Below, piece after piece: positions 43,936 through 53,954 of a stretch of 64,000 nt of DNA (position 1 is the first letter of the stretch; each line of letters begins with the position of its first letter). The notes under the pieces were generated by a model. The model had not been told where the DNA came from. It was given only the letters and a program-made list of their open reading frames with translations, and did not search any database. Source of the stretch: Limnothrix sp. FACHB-406 (GTDB taxonomy: Bacteria > Cyanobacteriota > Cyanobacteriia > CACIAM-69d); assembly GCF_014698235.1 (NCBI RefSeq), contig NZ_JACJSP010000019.1, forward strand, positions 1-64,000, written 5' to 3'. Position numbers and translations under genes: made by a program.

Positions 43936-44881
43936 TGTCTTCGATCGGGGGTTCCGTCACGCTCAGGTCTTGCACCGGCAACTGCTCCAGCAGGCGAGCG
44001 ATCGTTGGGGTCAGCACCTCTCGTCGCACCAACAGTTGCACCGATCGCCCCTCGATCGCCACCACCTCCCCAAAATCCTGAAGTTGGGCCGTTGTCATCG
44101 GTTGGGCCAACTCTAACCGCACTTCCCGATAGGGCGCGAATCGATCGACCAACCCCGAGAGGCTGCCGTCATAGATCGACGACCCCTCATGGATCAACAA
44201 CACCCGATCGCATAGGGCCGTGATGTCGCCCATGTAGTGGGACGTAAGCAAAATCGTCGCCCCATAGCGCTCGTTATATTCCCGCAAGAAATCCCGCAAG
44301 TTGGCCTGGGCGTTCACATCCAGCCCCAAGGTCGGCTCATCCAAAAACAACACCGCCGGCCGATGGAGCAACGCCGCCAGCAACTCCGCCTTCATCCGCT
44401 CGCCCAAAGACAGCTTACGCACCGGCTGCGTCAGTTTGGACTCCAGCGCCAACAGTTCGCTCAGCTCGCCCACCCGCTGGGTCAGTTCCCGATCGCTCAG
44501 GCCATACACCGCCCCATTAATCCGCAATGAATCCCAGGCGGGCAAATCCCAAATTAATTGTTGCTTTTGCCCCATGACCAGGGCAATTTGATGTAAGAAC
44601 GCCGACTCTCTGGCAAAGGGTTCATGGCCCGCCACCCGCACCCGACCGCCGGAGGGATAAATCAAACCCGCCAGCATTTTCAATGTGGTGGTTTTGCCGG
44701 CCCCATTGGCCCCCAAAAAACCCACCACCTCGCCGGGGGCGATCGAAAACGACACGGACTTCACCGCCTCGATCGTTCGGTAGCGTCGTCGCCAAAAGTG
44801 GGCGATCGTCCCTTGCAGCCCCGGCGCTTTCAGGGCCACTTGATAGGACTTTTGCAGCCCCTCTGCTACCAACATCCCCAT
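43877..44881 (-). CDS. ABC transporter ATP-binding protein
   Basis: A 334-residue ATPase with GANGAGKTTTLKMLAGL (Walker A), the signature LSLGERMKAELLAALLH and Walker B VLFLDEPTLGLD. An extended N-terminal part (FWRRRYRTIEAVKSVSF) precedes the core, as in ABC-2 type polysaccharide or natamycin-like exporters. The ATG at 44881 is preferred because GGGAGAG lies about 5 nt upstream. An earlier frame start 54 bp upstream lacks this. No permease gene is adjacent. The C-terminal overlap with the MBL gene is 59 bp. Confidence 0.85.
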   Translation of the reverse strand: MGMLVAEGLQKSYQVALKAPGLQGTIAHFWRRRYRTIEAVKSVSFSIAPGEVVGFLGANGAGKTTTLKMLAGLIYPSGGRVRVAGHEPFARESAFLHQIALVMGQKQQLIWDLPAWDSLRINGAVYGLSDRELTQRVGELSELLALESKLTQPVRKLSLGERMKAELLAALLHRPAVLFLDEPTLGLDVNAQANLRDFLREYNERYGATILLTSHYMGDITALCDRVLLIHEGSSIYDGSLSGLVDRFAPYREVRLELAQPMTTAQLQDFGEVVAIEGRSVQLLVRREVLTPTIARLLEQLPVQDLSVTEPPIEDIIGQVFRSGSATEAQPDPA

Positions 44882-45579
44882 GATTGCTCTCCCGCATTCG
44901 CACAAACCCGATTCAACTCGCAAAAACCAGCACAAAGCTCAAAGAGGCTAAACCAAGCTGCACCCAGCGAAACCCCTGAGCGATCGGCGCTCCTAGCGTT
45001 CATCGGTCACAACTCGCGATTACAGCCGATGACGAAAACGACTCGTGGCCCAATTGAACATGTAACCACGCACTTCAGAGATTGAGGTAATCCAGACCAT
45101 TAGCCATCACAACTCACCACAGTCTGAGTATCCAGCCAGAGAATAAATCTCTGAATACTGCCTGAGCATTTCCCAAATATTTACGAGGCAATTACAATAT
45201 GTTTACAGACTCTTGATGAAGTTTTCCTAAGAGCAGTACAAAACTTTTCCAAAGAAATTAACCGCAATGCTCAAAGACTCGCAATATATCAGTCGCGGTT
45301 GCTTTGGGGGTGCTAAAATTTCGCGTTTAGGCGCTGTTGTTTGTTAGAATTTTTCAATCTTTGAAATTAATCGCATTACTTTCCTTAACAACCACTCATG
45401 CCAACGCCAAGACTTGATCTCCCTTGGCGACCCCTTGCCCAAACTTTCTCCGGGCCATTTTCTAACCCCTGTTGAGCGACCTGGAACCCGATCAAGCCAC
45501 CCGCTTTTGACGTTTCAAAGCACCTCAACATAACTGACACGAAGGTTATGTCTAGCCATCTTGCAGGAGCTTCAAAATC
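44882..45579. other. AT-rich non-coding region
   Basis: A 698-bp gap between divergent genes. The second half (about 45130-45400) is noticeably AT-rich and could hold the promoter of the Nif11-like gene. I see no RNA gene or strong hairpin. It is the lowest-GC gap outside the island. Confidence 0.4.
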
Positions 45580-45774
45580 ATGCACTTTATGAGCGATCTG
45601 GGTATTGATCTTATTTCTATGATCCATTACCTGCAATCCCAAACCCTAACTCATGAGGAAATGAGTTGGGTACGGAGCTTGAATATTCAACAAATTGTTG
45701 AGTTGGCTTCCCAAAAGGGTTATCACCTTGTGGGTAGTGATTTGATCAATTCTGACCCAATGCAATTGAAATAG
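45580..45774 (+). CDS. Small Nif11-like protein
   Basis: A 64-residue peptide whose second half, LNIQQIVELASQKGYHLVGSDLI, fits the Nif11 pattern (helix, then IVxLAxxxGY.fxxxdL). Nif11-type sequences serve as leaders of ribosomal peptide products in some cyanobacteria, but others have unknown roles. No GG/GA-type leader cut site followed by a core peptide is seen, and no modification enzyme is nearby. AGGAG lies 10 nt before the ATG. A shadow reading on the other strand is unlikely. Confidence 0.6.
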   Translation: MHFMSDLGIDLISMIHYLQSQTLTHEEMSWVRSLNIQQIVELASQKGYHLVGSDLINSDPMQLK

Positions 45775-46141
45775 TTGTGGGCGATCGTTGTTGGTAATTT
45801 CATCGGCGGCTGTATTAGCGATCCCAAGCAACCTCATCTCAAGCGATCTCAATAGACATAGGATTTGGGCGAGGCATCGCGATCGCGCCATCCCTCAGCT
45901 CACGGCCGTTCTTGAAAAATGCCTCAACCTGTATCCTTGTTGCGAAATGCTTTAGCTAAGCAATGTCTTGAGCTAAGCAATTCAGTAACCAATTCAATAA
46001 CAACGATCGCACCGCAGCAAGCGTGATCGTTATTATTGAATCCTCTCAAAAAGAATCGTCTCAGAAACCATCGATTCAGAGTGACGGGCGGTTGCTCAAG
46101 CCACCCGTCATTTCTAAGGGTCTGGCGACGACTGAGGCAGC
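45775..46141. other. Intergenic region with hairpins between convergent genes
   Basis: The 367-bp gap holds an imperfect AACGATCGC/GCGTGATCGTT hairpin around 45998-46041 and the terminator-like hairpin at 46082-46115. Nothing else is evident. Confidence 0.45.
46082..46115. terminator. Probable bidirectional terminator before hemA 3' end
   Basis: Stem TGACGGGCGG with CCACCCGTCA (one mismatch), loop TTGCTCAAG and TTTCT after. It lies between the 3' ends of the Nif11-like gene (plus) and hemA (minus). Confidence 0.55.
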
Positions 46142-47428
46142 CTAGGCGGCACTGTCGGCGGTTTCTAGATTGAACAGCACTTGCAGGGTTTGCATGGCCT
46201 GCTGGCGGGCTTCAATGTCTTGCTGGGCCCGCAGTTGCACCATGGGATCGTGCAGAATTTTGTTGACGATGCCACGGGTGAGGGCTTCGATCGTTTCCTG
46301 GTGCTTTTCGGCAAATTCTGATCCCAGGCGAGACAGGGCTTTTTCGAGTTCTTGGGTGCGGATGGTTTCGACTTTGCGGCGCAGGCTGTCGATGGTGGAA
46401 ACGGTGTCTAGGGATTGCAACCAGGCTTCAAAGGCTTCGGCTTCTTCGTCAAGCAGGGCTTCGGCTTCGATCGCCATTTTGCGGCGGCTTTCGTGGTTTT
46501 GGGCCACCACTTCTTTCAAGTCGTCCACGTCAAAGGCCTGCACGCCGGGCAATTCATTCACATCACTGGCAATGTTTCGGGGCACGGAAATATCAAAGAG
46601 CATCAGCGATCGATGTTCGGGCAAGATGGCTTCCAGCTTGGCGCGATCGAGAATGGGTTCCGTGGCGGAGGTGCTGGTGAACACGAGGTCTGAAGCGGCG
46701 ATCGTGCTCATCATGCTTGGCAGGGGGTGCAGATTCAACTTCGCATCCGGAAAACGGCGAGCCAGTTCTTCTGCCCGTTCGAGCGATCGGTTGACGATCG
46801 AAATTTGGGTTGCGCCCTTGGACAGCAAATGTTGCACCAGCAGGCGAGACATTTTGCCGGCCCCAACAATGGCCACGCGACAGGGCGACAAATCCGGCAC
46901 TTTCAGTTGCGCCAATTCCACTGCGGCGGAACTGATGGACACGGCTCCCGTGCCGATGCTGGTTTCAGTGCGGACGCGCTTACCGGCGGTGATTGCCTGT
47001 TTCAGCAATCGATTCAAGATGCGGGCAATTCCCTTGTAGTCTTGACCGAGTTTATAGGCGTTTTTCACCTGCGAGAGGATCTGACCTTCACCGAGCACCA
47101 AGCTATCCAAGCCAGCCGCCACCCGCATCAGGTGCATCACCGCATCCTGGCGCAACAGAACAAACAGGTGGTGGCGCAAGGCTTCCAAGGGCAGCTTACT
47201 GCGCTCTGCCAAAATTTCAACCACTTCCTGCACGCCGCGATCGACCTCACTCAGAACGCAATAGAGTTCTAGTCGGTTGCAGGTGCTGAGGATCGCCACT
47301 TCTTCCACATGGGAGCAACTCCTTAAGCTGGCGATTGCTGCCTCGACCTGTGGTTCGGGAATGCTCAATTTTTCGCGCACTTCAACCGGAGCCGTCTTGT
47401 GGCTCAGTCCGATCACAGCAATATTCAT
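46142..47428 (-). CDS. hemA: Glutamyl-tRNA reductase, HemA
   Basis: First committed enzyme of tetrapyrrole (chlorophyll and haem) synthesis, reducing glutamyl-tRNA to glutamate-1-semialdehyde, 428 residues. The N-terminus [19 protein letters not shown], catalytic Cys50 in [10 protein letters not shown] and the NADPH-binding stretch [12 protein letters not shown] are all present. The C-terminal dimerisation helices end with an Ala-rich tail. No glnA or hemL adjoins it. A 467-bp gap separates its 5' end from glpX. Confidence 0.96.
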   Translation of the reverse strand: MNIAVIGLSHKTAPVEVREKLSIPEPQVEAAIASLRSCSHVEEVAILSTCNRLELYCVLSEVDRGVQEVVEILAERSKLPLEALRHHLFVLLRQDAVMHLMRVAAGLDSLVLGEGQILSQVKNAYKLGQDYKGIARILNRLLKQAITAGKRVRTETSIGTGAVSISSAAVELAQLKVPDLSPCRVAIVGAGKMSRLLVQHLLSKGATQISIVNRSLERAEELARRFPDAKLNLHPLPSMMSTIAASDLVFTSTSATEPILDRAKLEAILPEHRSLMLFDISVPRNIASDVNELPGVQAFDVDDLKEVVAQNHESRRKMAIEAEALLDEEAEAFEAWLQSLDTVSTIDSLRRKVETIRTQELEKALSRLGSEFAEKHQETIEALTRGIVNKILHDPMVQLRAQQDIEARQQAMQTLQVLFNLETADSAA

Positions 47429-47895
47429 ATGGCCTCTTGCTAAAACGTACTCAAACGGCGTTGAAAGTTCGACTTTAACGGATTTACCAATCGTCGGGCG
47501 ATCGGTCTATAGAAACTTTGACACTTGATTGGGCCAAGCTGGGTTTGGATTAGCCAAATTTCAGGGATTTTATGCCAGGGATTTTAAGAAAAGGGGGGAG
47601 CGATCGCCAACCGCTGGTTAGCTATACCCCCTGGTTGAGTCATGATCAAACGATTGCTGGGGGAGTTTGGTCTGAGGCTAAGGCTACCGAAACGGCGATC
47701 GACTTCGTGAATGCAACAAAACGTCAATTTCTGGTTTTCGGTTAACCATCTTTTGGCCATTGGCATCTGACCAAAACTTGCTGTTGGCAGTCTGAGGCGC
47801 GATCGACCCATAGATGGGGCGAGACCTGTAGACATGGCAATGGCTTGCCGCGATCGCCAAAGCAACCTCAGCAAGCCACTACAAACCGTCAGCCC
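47429..47895. other. Gap between hemA and glpX with no recognised gene
   Basis: A 467-bp region. It contains an open minus-strand frame (47584-47874, 96 codons) that looks like chance, with no ribosome site or recognisable domain. No hairpin terminator for glpX is clear in it. Confidence 0.4.
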
Positions 47896-48933
47896 TTACT
47901 TCAGTTGCAGAACCGAGGGCTTACCGAATTGGTGAATGGTGTCCACAAAGCGCACCGTGCGGGACTGGCTGGAGATGACCAAGCTTTGAGTCCGCGCACC
48001 ACCGCCAAAGAAGCGCACGCCTTCCATCAGCACACCGGGGGTGATCCCGCAGGCGGCGAAGAGGACGTTTTCGCCCGAAGCCAACTCGTCAGCGTTGTAC
48101 ACCCGATCAGGATCGGTGATGCCCATGCTGGCCAGGCGCTCCAGGTTTTTCTCCTTGCTTTCGCCAATTAGGCCGGTCTTCACGATTTCGGGATCGTAAA
48201 TCAGTTGGCCTTGGAAGTGACCATCAACGCAGCGCATGGCGGCGGCGGAAATCACACCCTCAGGAGCTGCCCCAATCCCCATCAGGGCATGGACGTTCGT
48301 CCCGGAGAAGGCACAGCAGATAGCGGCCGACACGTCGCCATCACTGATCAACCGAACGCGCGCACCGGCTTCCCGGATTTCAGCAATCAGATCCTTGTGC
48401 CGGGGGCGATCCATCACGATCACCACCAACTCCTCGATCGAGCGGTGCAAACATTCCGACAGGATCTTCAGGTTTTCGGTGGCCGACTTGTTAATGTCCA
48501 CCTTGCCCTTGGCTGCCGGAGGCGCTGCCAACTTCTTCATGTAGAAGTCGGGAGCCGCAAACAGACCGCCCTTATCGGCGATCGCCAACACCGCCATCGA
48601 ACCGTTTTGGCCATAGGCCACCAAGTTCGTACCCTCGCAGGGGTCAACAGCAATGTCAATTTCTACCAACTCGTCAGGGTTGCAGCTCTGGGCACCGTCG
48701 GGCGTTGCGCAGATCCCCACTTCTTCACCGATGTAGAGCATAGGCGCATCATCGCGCTCGCCCTCACCAATCACAATGCGGCCGCGCATATGAATCTTAT
48801 TCATCCGCTCCCGCATGGCTTCCACAGCCACTTCGTCAGCGGTGTTCTTTTCACCTTTGCCCATCCAACGAGCAGACGCAATTGCTGCTTGTTCGACGAC
48901 CTCAATAATTTCTAAACCGAGGGTAGTTTCCAC
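47896..48933 (-). CDS. glpX: Class II fructose-1,6-/sedoheptulose-1,7-bisphosphatase (GlpX)
   Basis: Calvin-cycle dual phosphatase of cyanobacteria, 345 residues. GlpX motifs include [17 protein letters not shown] (metal and phosphate site), [15 protein letters not shown], and [20 protein letters not shown] with DGDVSAAI. It is usually redox- and AMP-regulated in this lineage. The ATG at 48933 starts the family N-terminus [21 protein letters not shown] porin gene lies upstream on the same strand with its own terminator, so glpX probably has its own promoter in 48934-49090. Confidence 0.96.
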   Translation of the reverse strand: METTLGLEIIEVVEQAAIASARWMGKGEKNTADEVAVEAMRERMNKIHMRGRIVIGEGERDDAPMLYIGEEVGICATPDGAQSCNPDELVEIDIAVDPCEGTNLVAYGQNGSMAVLAIADKGGLFAAPDFYMKKLAAPPAAKGKVDINKSATENLKILSECLHRSIEELVVIVMDRPRHKDLIAEIREAGARVRLISDGDVSAAICCAFSGTNVHALMGIGAAPEGVISAAAMRCVDGHFQGQLIYDPEIVKTGLIGESKEKNLERLASMGITDPDRVYNADELASGENVLFAACGITPGVLMEGVRFFGGGARTQSLVISSQSRTVRFVDTIHQFGKPSVLQLK

Positions 48934-49271
48934 AAAAATCTCCTTCCCAAGTGCTGGCCAACGAAACCCCAGAGTCGTTCGGGCTTGCTCAGTTAGTCTA
49001 TCAAAGGGGGGCGATCGCGCCGAACTCTTCTACCAGAACCCGGCTGTAAAGATTTGTGGGAACTGGGATCGCTGCCCGCGGCCTGCCAACAAAGCAAAAG
49101 CCCCACCCGTGACAGGTGGGGCTAAAAGGGGGCTGAAATGACTGATTCAACAGAAGGCTGAGCCACCGTCATAGTCCGGGGAGCCGCCCTAAATCCAATC
49201 AAAAATTGTAGGTTTAGGGAAACTCACCATCAGCCTCAACAGCGCTAGCGGTTGCGCCAGCGCAAAGCGTT
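48934..49271. other. Gap between porin 3' end and glpX
   Basis: A 338-bp gap. The right half holds the porin terminator at 49090-49123; the left half would carry the glpX promoter. No gene is visible. Confidence 0.5.
49090..49123 (-). terminator. Rho-independent terminator of the porin gene
   Basis: A perfect 9-bp stem AGCCCCACC/GGTGGGGCT with a 7-nt loop. On the minus strand it is followed by TTTTGCTTTG. It lies about 150 bp past the porin stop. Confidence 0.75.
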
Positions 49272-50984
49272 CTAGAACACGAAGGTCGTCCGCAGCGTAC
49301 CAATCACGACATCATCGTTGTCGTTGTCTTGGTTCGGGTTCATCTGCCAGATCACACCCGGGGTGATCGAGATCCAGTCGTTAACCGCGTACTTGTAGAA
49401 CACTTCCACTTGCAGCGGGATATCGGTATCCACATCATCGCCATCGATGTTGGTCAGGTAGGGTTGAGCACCCACAAAGATGCCACCCAGGTTCCCTTCC
49501 TTACCGAGGTCAGGCAGGGCCAAGCCCAAAGCGTAGTACCAGATGTCGGCATCATCGAAGCGGCCGCCCTTCGAGTCAACACCCGTGTAGCCCACGAAGC
49601 CGGTCAGAGCCACCTTGGGGCTGAATTGGTAGTAACCTTGCAGACCAACCGAGTTGGAGGTTACAGCATCCTGTTGGGGCAACAGGTTGGCCGCCAGAGT
49701 GCCCGTGAAGCCGCTGACGAAACCGGCGTTATCAAAGCCGAACTCGCCTTCGCCAAAGTAGGAGTAGTTATAGGTCAGACCCAAGCCAAAGGTTTTGGCA
49801 TCGTTCGTGTAGGTCAACTGGGCCATGGCCGAGAATTGACCGTCGAACAGGCCACCTTCGCCCACACCGTCGCCACTGCGGGGGTTAGCCGCTTCACCGG
49901 CCAGGTAACCAGCCGACAGTTGCCAGTTTTCGCTGAAGTCATACTTCACGCCGATCCCAGCACCACCGCCCAGACGGTAGATGGGGCTGCGTTGGGAGAA
50001 GGTGGACAGGGAACCACGACCACCGTCGTAGTCTTCGAAGTAGGGGTTCAGGGTGTTGGAGATGTCATCCCACACGCCCGCGTTGGCCATCAGGTAGCCG
50101 CGGCCCTTTTCCCCGATCGGGAATTGGTATTGCAGCGTATCCAAGGTGAACTGGTTACCGGTGTCGCCAAACACTTGGTTGGTCAACACGGTTTCGCCAG
50201 CCACGCCGTTGAAGCCCTTGGAGTTACCCACTTGCAAGCGGGTGATCAACAGGTCTTTGCCGCTGAAGCTGGTGTTGAAGTTCAGGCGAACACGGTTTTG
50301 GAACACCACTTGGTTGTCGTCACCGTTGTTGCCGCTGAAGGCATCACCCAGATCATCCAGGTTGGCCGAAGTAGCGCCGGCCAGCATCATGATGGCTTCG
50401 CCGGTCAGCTTGGTGGTGGTGGAGAATTGGGTTTTCTCCAGGTAAGAAATCCGACCTTCCAAGGTGTCTACGCGACCGCGCAGGGCAGCCAGCTCGGTCT
50501 TGAACATGTCCTGCAATTTCTTCAGGACTTCCAGATCGGCCTTGGTGGCGTAGTCGGCCACGTTGGTCACGAGCAATTCTTGGATTCGATCGAGGCAAGC
50601 ATTCAAACCAGCCGCAAACTCGTAGCGAGTCATGGCCCGGTTGCCCTTGTAGGTTCCGTCGGGATAACCGGCGATGCAACCGTAGCGCTCAACCAGCGAT
50701 TGCAGGGCTTGGAATGCCCAATCGGTGGGTTGCACGTCCGACAGTTGCGACACGGAGGTCACTTGCTCGGCGCTGTTGGCGCGGCGAGCACGGCCCTCGC
50801 GGCCATACTGGTTGAGCTGGTCGAGGTTGCTCAGGGTCGAACCGTCGCCAGTCGCTTCCAGAGCGCTCACCGACGGCACGGTGGTTGAAGAAACTTGTTG
50901 GGCTGAAGCCGGCGAGGCTGCCACAACCGCAGCGCCCAGGATCGCCGGGCTAGCCAGCAGGGCTTTCCAAATCAACTTTGACAT
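49272..50984 (-). CDS. SLH-domain outer-membrane porin (iron uptake porin / Som type)
   Basis: A 570-residue outer-membrane porin typical of cyanobacteria. The signal peptide ends at PASA-QQV. An S-layer homology domain (about 80-140: VQPTDWAFQALQSLVERYGCIAGYPDGTYKG) would anchor it to the cell wall. A coiled-coil linker (KADLEVLKKLQDMF...) and an OprB-like beta-barrel (ending in TTFVF with terminal Phe) follow. Family members pass iron and small solutes. GC-rich codon use is like its neighbours. Confidence 0.93.
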   Translation of the reverse strand: MSKLIWKALLASPAILGAAVVAASPASAQQVSSTTVPSVSALEATGDGSTLSNLDQLNQYGREGRARRANSAEQVTSVSQLSDVQPTDWAFQALQSLVERYGCIAGYPDGTYKGNRAMTRYEFAAGLNACLDRIQELLVTNVADYATKADLEVLKKLQDMFKTELAALRGRVDTLEGRISYLEKTQFSTTTKLTGEAIMMLAGATSANLDDLGDAFSGNNGDDNQVVFQNRVRLNFNTSFSGKDLLITRLQVGNSKGFNGVAGETVLTNQVFGDTGNQFTLDTLQYQFPIGEKGRGYLMANAGVWDDISNTLNPYFEDYDGGRGSLSTFSQRSPIYRLGGGAGIGVKYDFSENWQLSAGYLAGEAANPRSGDGVGEGGLFDGQFSAMAQLTYTNDAKTFGLGLTYNYSYFGEGEFGFDNAGFVSGFTGTLAANLLPQQDAVTSNSVGLQGYYQFSPKVALTGFVGYTGVDSKGGRFDDADIWYYALGLALPDLGKEGNLGGIFVGAQPYLTNIDGDDVDTDIPLQVEVFYKYAVNDWISITPGVIWQMNPNQDNDNDDVVIGTLRTTFVF

Positions 50985-51207
50985 TACGCTCTCCTATCCT
51001 CACACCTGTCTGGAAGATGGTCTGAAAAATCGCAGCAAGGCGACTCGGGCCGATTTTTCCATATCACCTTTATAGAGTACCACTGAAAATTAGTGACCGC
51101 TGCCGAAAATCCCAATCGGTTTGTGGGCGGGCGATCGCAAGACTTTCCAAAGTTTTTAAAGTTTTCAAAAAATCTTTTGCGGAGGCTGGGCGGGTTTTCG
51201 GGCCCTT

Positions 51208-53058
51208 TCAGCTCCAGAACGGGCCGTCTAGCGCCGACTGGGGCCGGAGCAATTGATGGTCGAGTGCATGGCCGATCGCCTGGTAAACCGCTTTTTCCTC
51301 AAACAGGCTCACCAGCATCGAATCCAGCCGATTAATTTGGGCCTCTTGCCGCAGGATCGTGAGGGCAGAACTGGTGGAAATTGCCCGCTTGTAGGGGCGA
51401 TCGGCCGCCGTCAATGCATCGTAAACATCCGCGATCGACATGATGCGCGTTTGAATCGGAATTTCACCCGCTTGCAGTCCCCGGGGGTAACCCGAGCCGT
51501 CCAGCTTTTCGTGGTGGCCATAGGCAATTTCTGGCACTTGACGCAGATAGCTCGTCCAGGGAATGCGCTTCAGAAATTGGTACGTGTGGGTCACATGGGA
51601 CTGAATCGCGTTTCGTTCCGCACTGGTCAACGTACCTCGGGGAACGGTGAGCTGCTCAATTTCCGCCGCCGTCACCAGGGGTTTTTGTTGCCCATCCACA
51701 TCGCGATAGGTGTAACTCGCCAATTCCTGAAGCTGGGCCAGCGGTTCCGCTTCCAGCACCTGCGGCTCATTGGCTTCTAGGAGTAATGTCCAATATTGAT
51801 CCAACTCATCCAAGGCCGCCGTTAACTCCGAGTCCAGACGATCGAGCGGGTTCACCGCCACCGCATTGGCCATCGTTTTATGAGGGGTCTGGGGGGCCAT
51901 GGCTGGGGGCACCTTGGCGGCCGCTAGCCCATGGCCGTTCGACTCCGCCAGCTTAGAACCCCCAGGACTAGAAACCCCAGGACTAGAAACCCCATTCGGA
52001 GACTCAGGAACCAACGATCGGCTTTGATAAGCCGTTAACAATTCCGGGTGCTCAACCCAGTAGCGATACTTCACCTGCAAACAATCCAGCTCCAGCGTCC
52101 GCCGAGCCAGGGCAAACCGGTGACGAATCACCTCAAGCTGATCGGGATAAAGCTTTTTCTGTTTCACCAACACCGCTTCGGGCACACAGACCTTACCAAA
52201 GTCGTGCAACAGACTGGCGTAGCGAATTTCTTGAATTTGCCGAGGGGTGAAGTAGGTGGCCGCCAAGGGCCCCGTGTGGATTTCGTTCACCACTTCGCAC
52301 AGGCGCACTGCCAAGGTGGCCACCCGCTCCGAATGGCCGGAGGTGCAAGGATCTCGAGACTCGATCGCCTGAACCGCCGCCCGCACAAACCCCTCAAAGA
52401 GAGCTTCGATACTTTCCTGTAGATTGCTGCGCTCGATCGAAATGGCCGCCAAACTAGCCAGGGCCTGCACCACGCGCTCTTCCCATTCCGTATAGGGACG
52501 GGTCACCTCCATCGCATTCCAGGGATCCACGATCGCGCGGGGATCGATTTTGCGATTAATCAATTGCAACACCCCGATCGTTTCGCCATTGAGGTTTTGC
52601 ATGGGCACCACAATCACCGATCGGGTTCGATAGGAAAAGCCGCTATCGAAGTTGTGATTGAACTGGTAGGGAACCTCCGCTGGCAAACAGTAAGCATCGG
52701 GAATGCTCAGACTTTTCCCCGTGAGCGCCACATAGCCCGCCAAGCTGCGTCGGGCCAGGGGCATGGCGAATTCCCGAAACGAGGCATTGGGCTGCGAGGC
52801 ATTTTGGGCAACTTTGAAAATCAGCTTGGGCGTGTCGTCACTGCGATCAATCAAATAGACACTGCCCGCATCACTCCAAGTCAGCTCTCGGCAAGTGGTG
52901 AGAATCAGCGCCAACAATTCATCCAGGTCGCTAACCGCCGACAGGGCCGTGGCGATCGCCAGCAACTCTTCCACCAAAGAAGCTTGGCTGGCTGCTTCCT
53001 GTAAGAAATCCCGTTCGCCCCAGATAGAAACTGAATTCACCGATTCGCTCGATAGCAT
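51208..53058 (-). CDS. GAF/HD-GYP domain protein, probable c-di-GMP phosphodiesterase
   Basis: A 616-residue signalling protein. The GAF domain occupies about 35-215. The HD-GYP part has SGHSERVATLA, HD at 285-286 (LLHDFGKV) and the HHExxDGxGYP signature (HHEKLDGSGYPRG, from 515). Roughly 150-180 residues intervene between the two halves of the domain, containing repeats VSSPGVSSPG coded by 15-bp units. The ATG at 53058 is preferred to an upstream TTG at 53100. The ligand of the GAF domain is unknown. No cognate diguanylate cyclase adjoins it. Confidence 0.88.
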   Translation of the reverse strand: MLSSESVNSVSIWGERDFLQEAASQASLVEELLAIATALSAVSDLDELLALILTTCRELTWSDAGSVYLIDRSDDTPKLIFKVAQNASQPNASFREFAMPLARRSLAGYVALTGKSLSIPDAYCLPAEVPYQFNHNFDSGFSYRTRSVIVVPMQNLNGETIGVLQLINRKIDPRAIVDPWNAMEVTRPYTEWEERVVQALASLAAISIERSNLQESIEALFEGFVRAAVQAIESRDPCTSGHSERVATLAVRLCEVVNEIHTGPLAATYFTPRQIQEIRYASLLHDFGKVCVPEAVLVKQKKLYPDQLEVIRHRFALARRTLELDCLQVKYRYWVEHPELLTAYQSRSLVPESPNGVSSPGVSSPGGSKLAESNGHGLAAAKVPPAMAPQTPHKTMANAVAVNPLDRLDSELTAALDELDQYWTLLLEANEPQVLEAEPLAQLQELASYTYRDVDGQQKPLVTAAEIEQLTVPRGTLTSAERNAIQSHVTHTYQFLKRIPWTSYLRQVPEIAYGHHEKLDGSGYPRGLQAGEIPIQTRIMSIADVYDALTAADRPYKRAISTSSALTILRQEAQINRLDSMLVSLFEEKAVYQAIGHALDHQLLRPQSALDGPFWS

Positions 53059-53675
53059 AACAGGGTGGGAAGGGAAGCTTAGTTGTTGAAAACGATGCAA
53101 AACCCCCTCAGAGACTGGTCATCAATCTGCAATCCAACCTTGCAGTCAAGCCTTGCAGTTAAACACACTTACCAAGATCGTAGGAATAATGCATCAAAGA
53201 ATGACGAATGACAGGACTGGCACTGCTCAACGATTTGGCAATCAAGTCTGAAGTGAAGTGCAGATCATCAGCAGATCATCAATATGAGAATTGCAGTAAA
53301 ACATGAGAATGAGAATTGCAGTAAAACATGGGAATTGCAGCAAAACAGGATTCGATGGATTGGAGAAATAGGCAATTTCAGGCAATTTTTCCCCACTTTT
53401 CCTGTTTTCAGCCTCTCGCCGGGTTAGCCTCGGCAATTTGTCCTTACTCCGTTGATCCTTAAGAGGATGGCTGAAAAGCTTAAATGGCTACCTTGTGGGT
53501 CTTGCCAACCGACAACGACAAGGGGCTTAGGGCCTGTCGTCAAGTCGCCTGAAACCCTGACTTCACCGTTGGTGGATCGTGGGGGACAAGGGGCTTAAGC
53601 CCCTTGTTTACGACAACGATTATTATTTGACCTGTGCCAAGAAATACTTTTCAAACATCCTCTTAGCCTAACTGA
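53059..53675. other. Repeat-rich non-coding region
   Basis: The 617-bp gap holds a tandem GAGAATTGCAGTAAAACATG-type repeat (about 53283-53345, three units of about 20-26 bp) and the partial family B MITE-like repeat at 53511-53618. I see no gene in it. Confidence 0.6.
53511..53618. repeat. MITE-like repeat, family B, partial copy 2
   Basis: The left end GACAAGGGGCTTAGGGCCTG with GTCGTCAAG and CCTGAAACCCT matches 18730-18770. It ends in the palindrome ACAAGGGGCTTAAGCCCCTT. Internal parts of copy 1 are missing. Confidence 0.7.
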
Positions 53676-53954
53676 TTAGCCTAACTGATCAATCTTGGCA
53701 GCCAGATCAAAATCCTTAGCCGTCAAGCCCCCTTCATCATGGGTGCTGAGGGTGATCGTCACTTTGTTATAGCTGATTTCCAAATCTGGATGGTGGTTGG
53801 CCGCTTCGGCGGGTTCCACAAGCTGATTAACAAAGGCGATCGCTGTGATGAAGTCCGCAAACCGACGACGACAAACGATGGTGCTTCCCTCTAGCGTCCA
53901 GTTGGCCAGAGCGGTCAAACGGTCTTGAATTTCGGATGCAGTCAGAAGCGCCAT
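53676..53954 (-). CDS. Pterin-4a-carbinolamine dehydratase
   Basis: A 92-residue enzyme that dehydrates 4a-hydroxytetrahydropterin, a step in pterin recycling. The active-site block ANHHPDLEISYNKVTITLST and the C-terminal HDEGGLTAKDFDLAAKID are typical. Start ATG at 53954. No phenylalanine hydroxylase is nearby. It stands alone between non-coding gaps. Confidence 0.93.
   Translation of the reverse strand: MALLTASEIQDRLTALANWTLEGSTIVCRRRFADFITAIAFVNQLVEPAEAANHHPDLEISYNKVTITLSTHDEGGLTAKDFDLAAKIDQLG

Noticed and set aside
46170-47039. Plus-strand frame of 289 codons opposite hemA
   Set aside because: Ser/Arg-rich translation without a domain, fully inside the well-supported hemA.
47584-47874. 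96-codon minus-strand frame between hemA and glpX
   Set aside because: No recognised domain, no ribosome site, unusual composition.
49329-50888. Long open frame on the plus strand across the porin gene (519 codons)
   Set aside because: It is antisense to a clear porin with signal peptide, SLH domain and terminal Phe. Its composition is that of a shadow frame with Gly/Val/His bias, and it shows no domain.
53059-53675. CRISPR-like array in the repeat-rich gap
   Set aside because: The units are tandem and contiguous without unique spacers of equal length.
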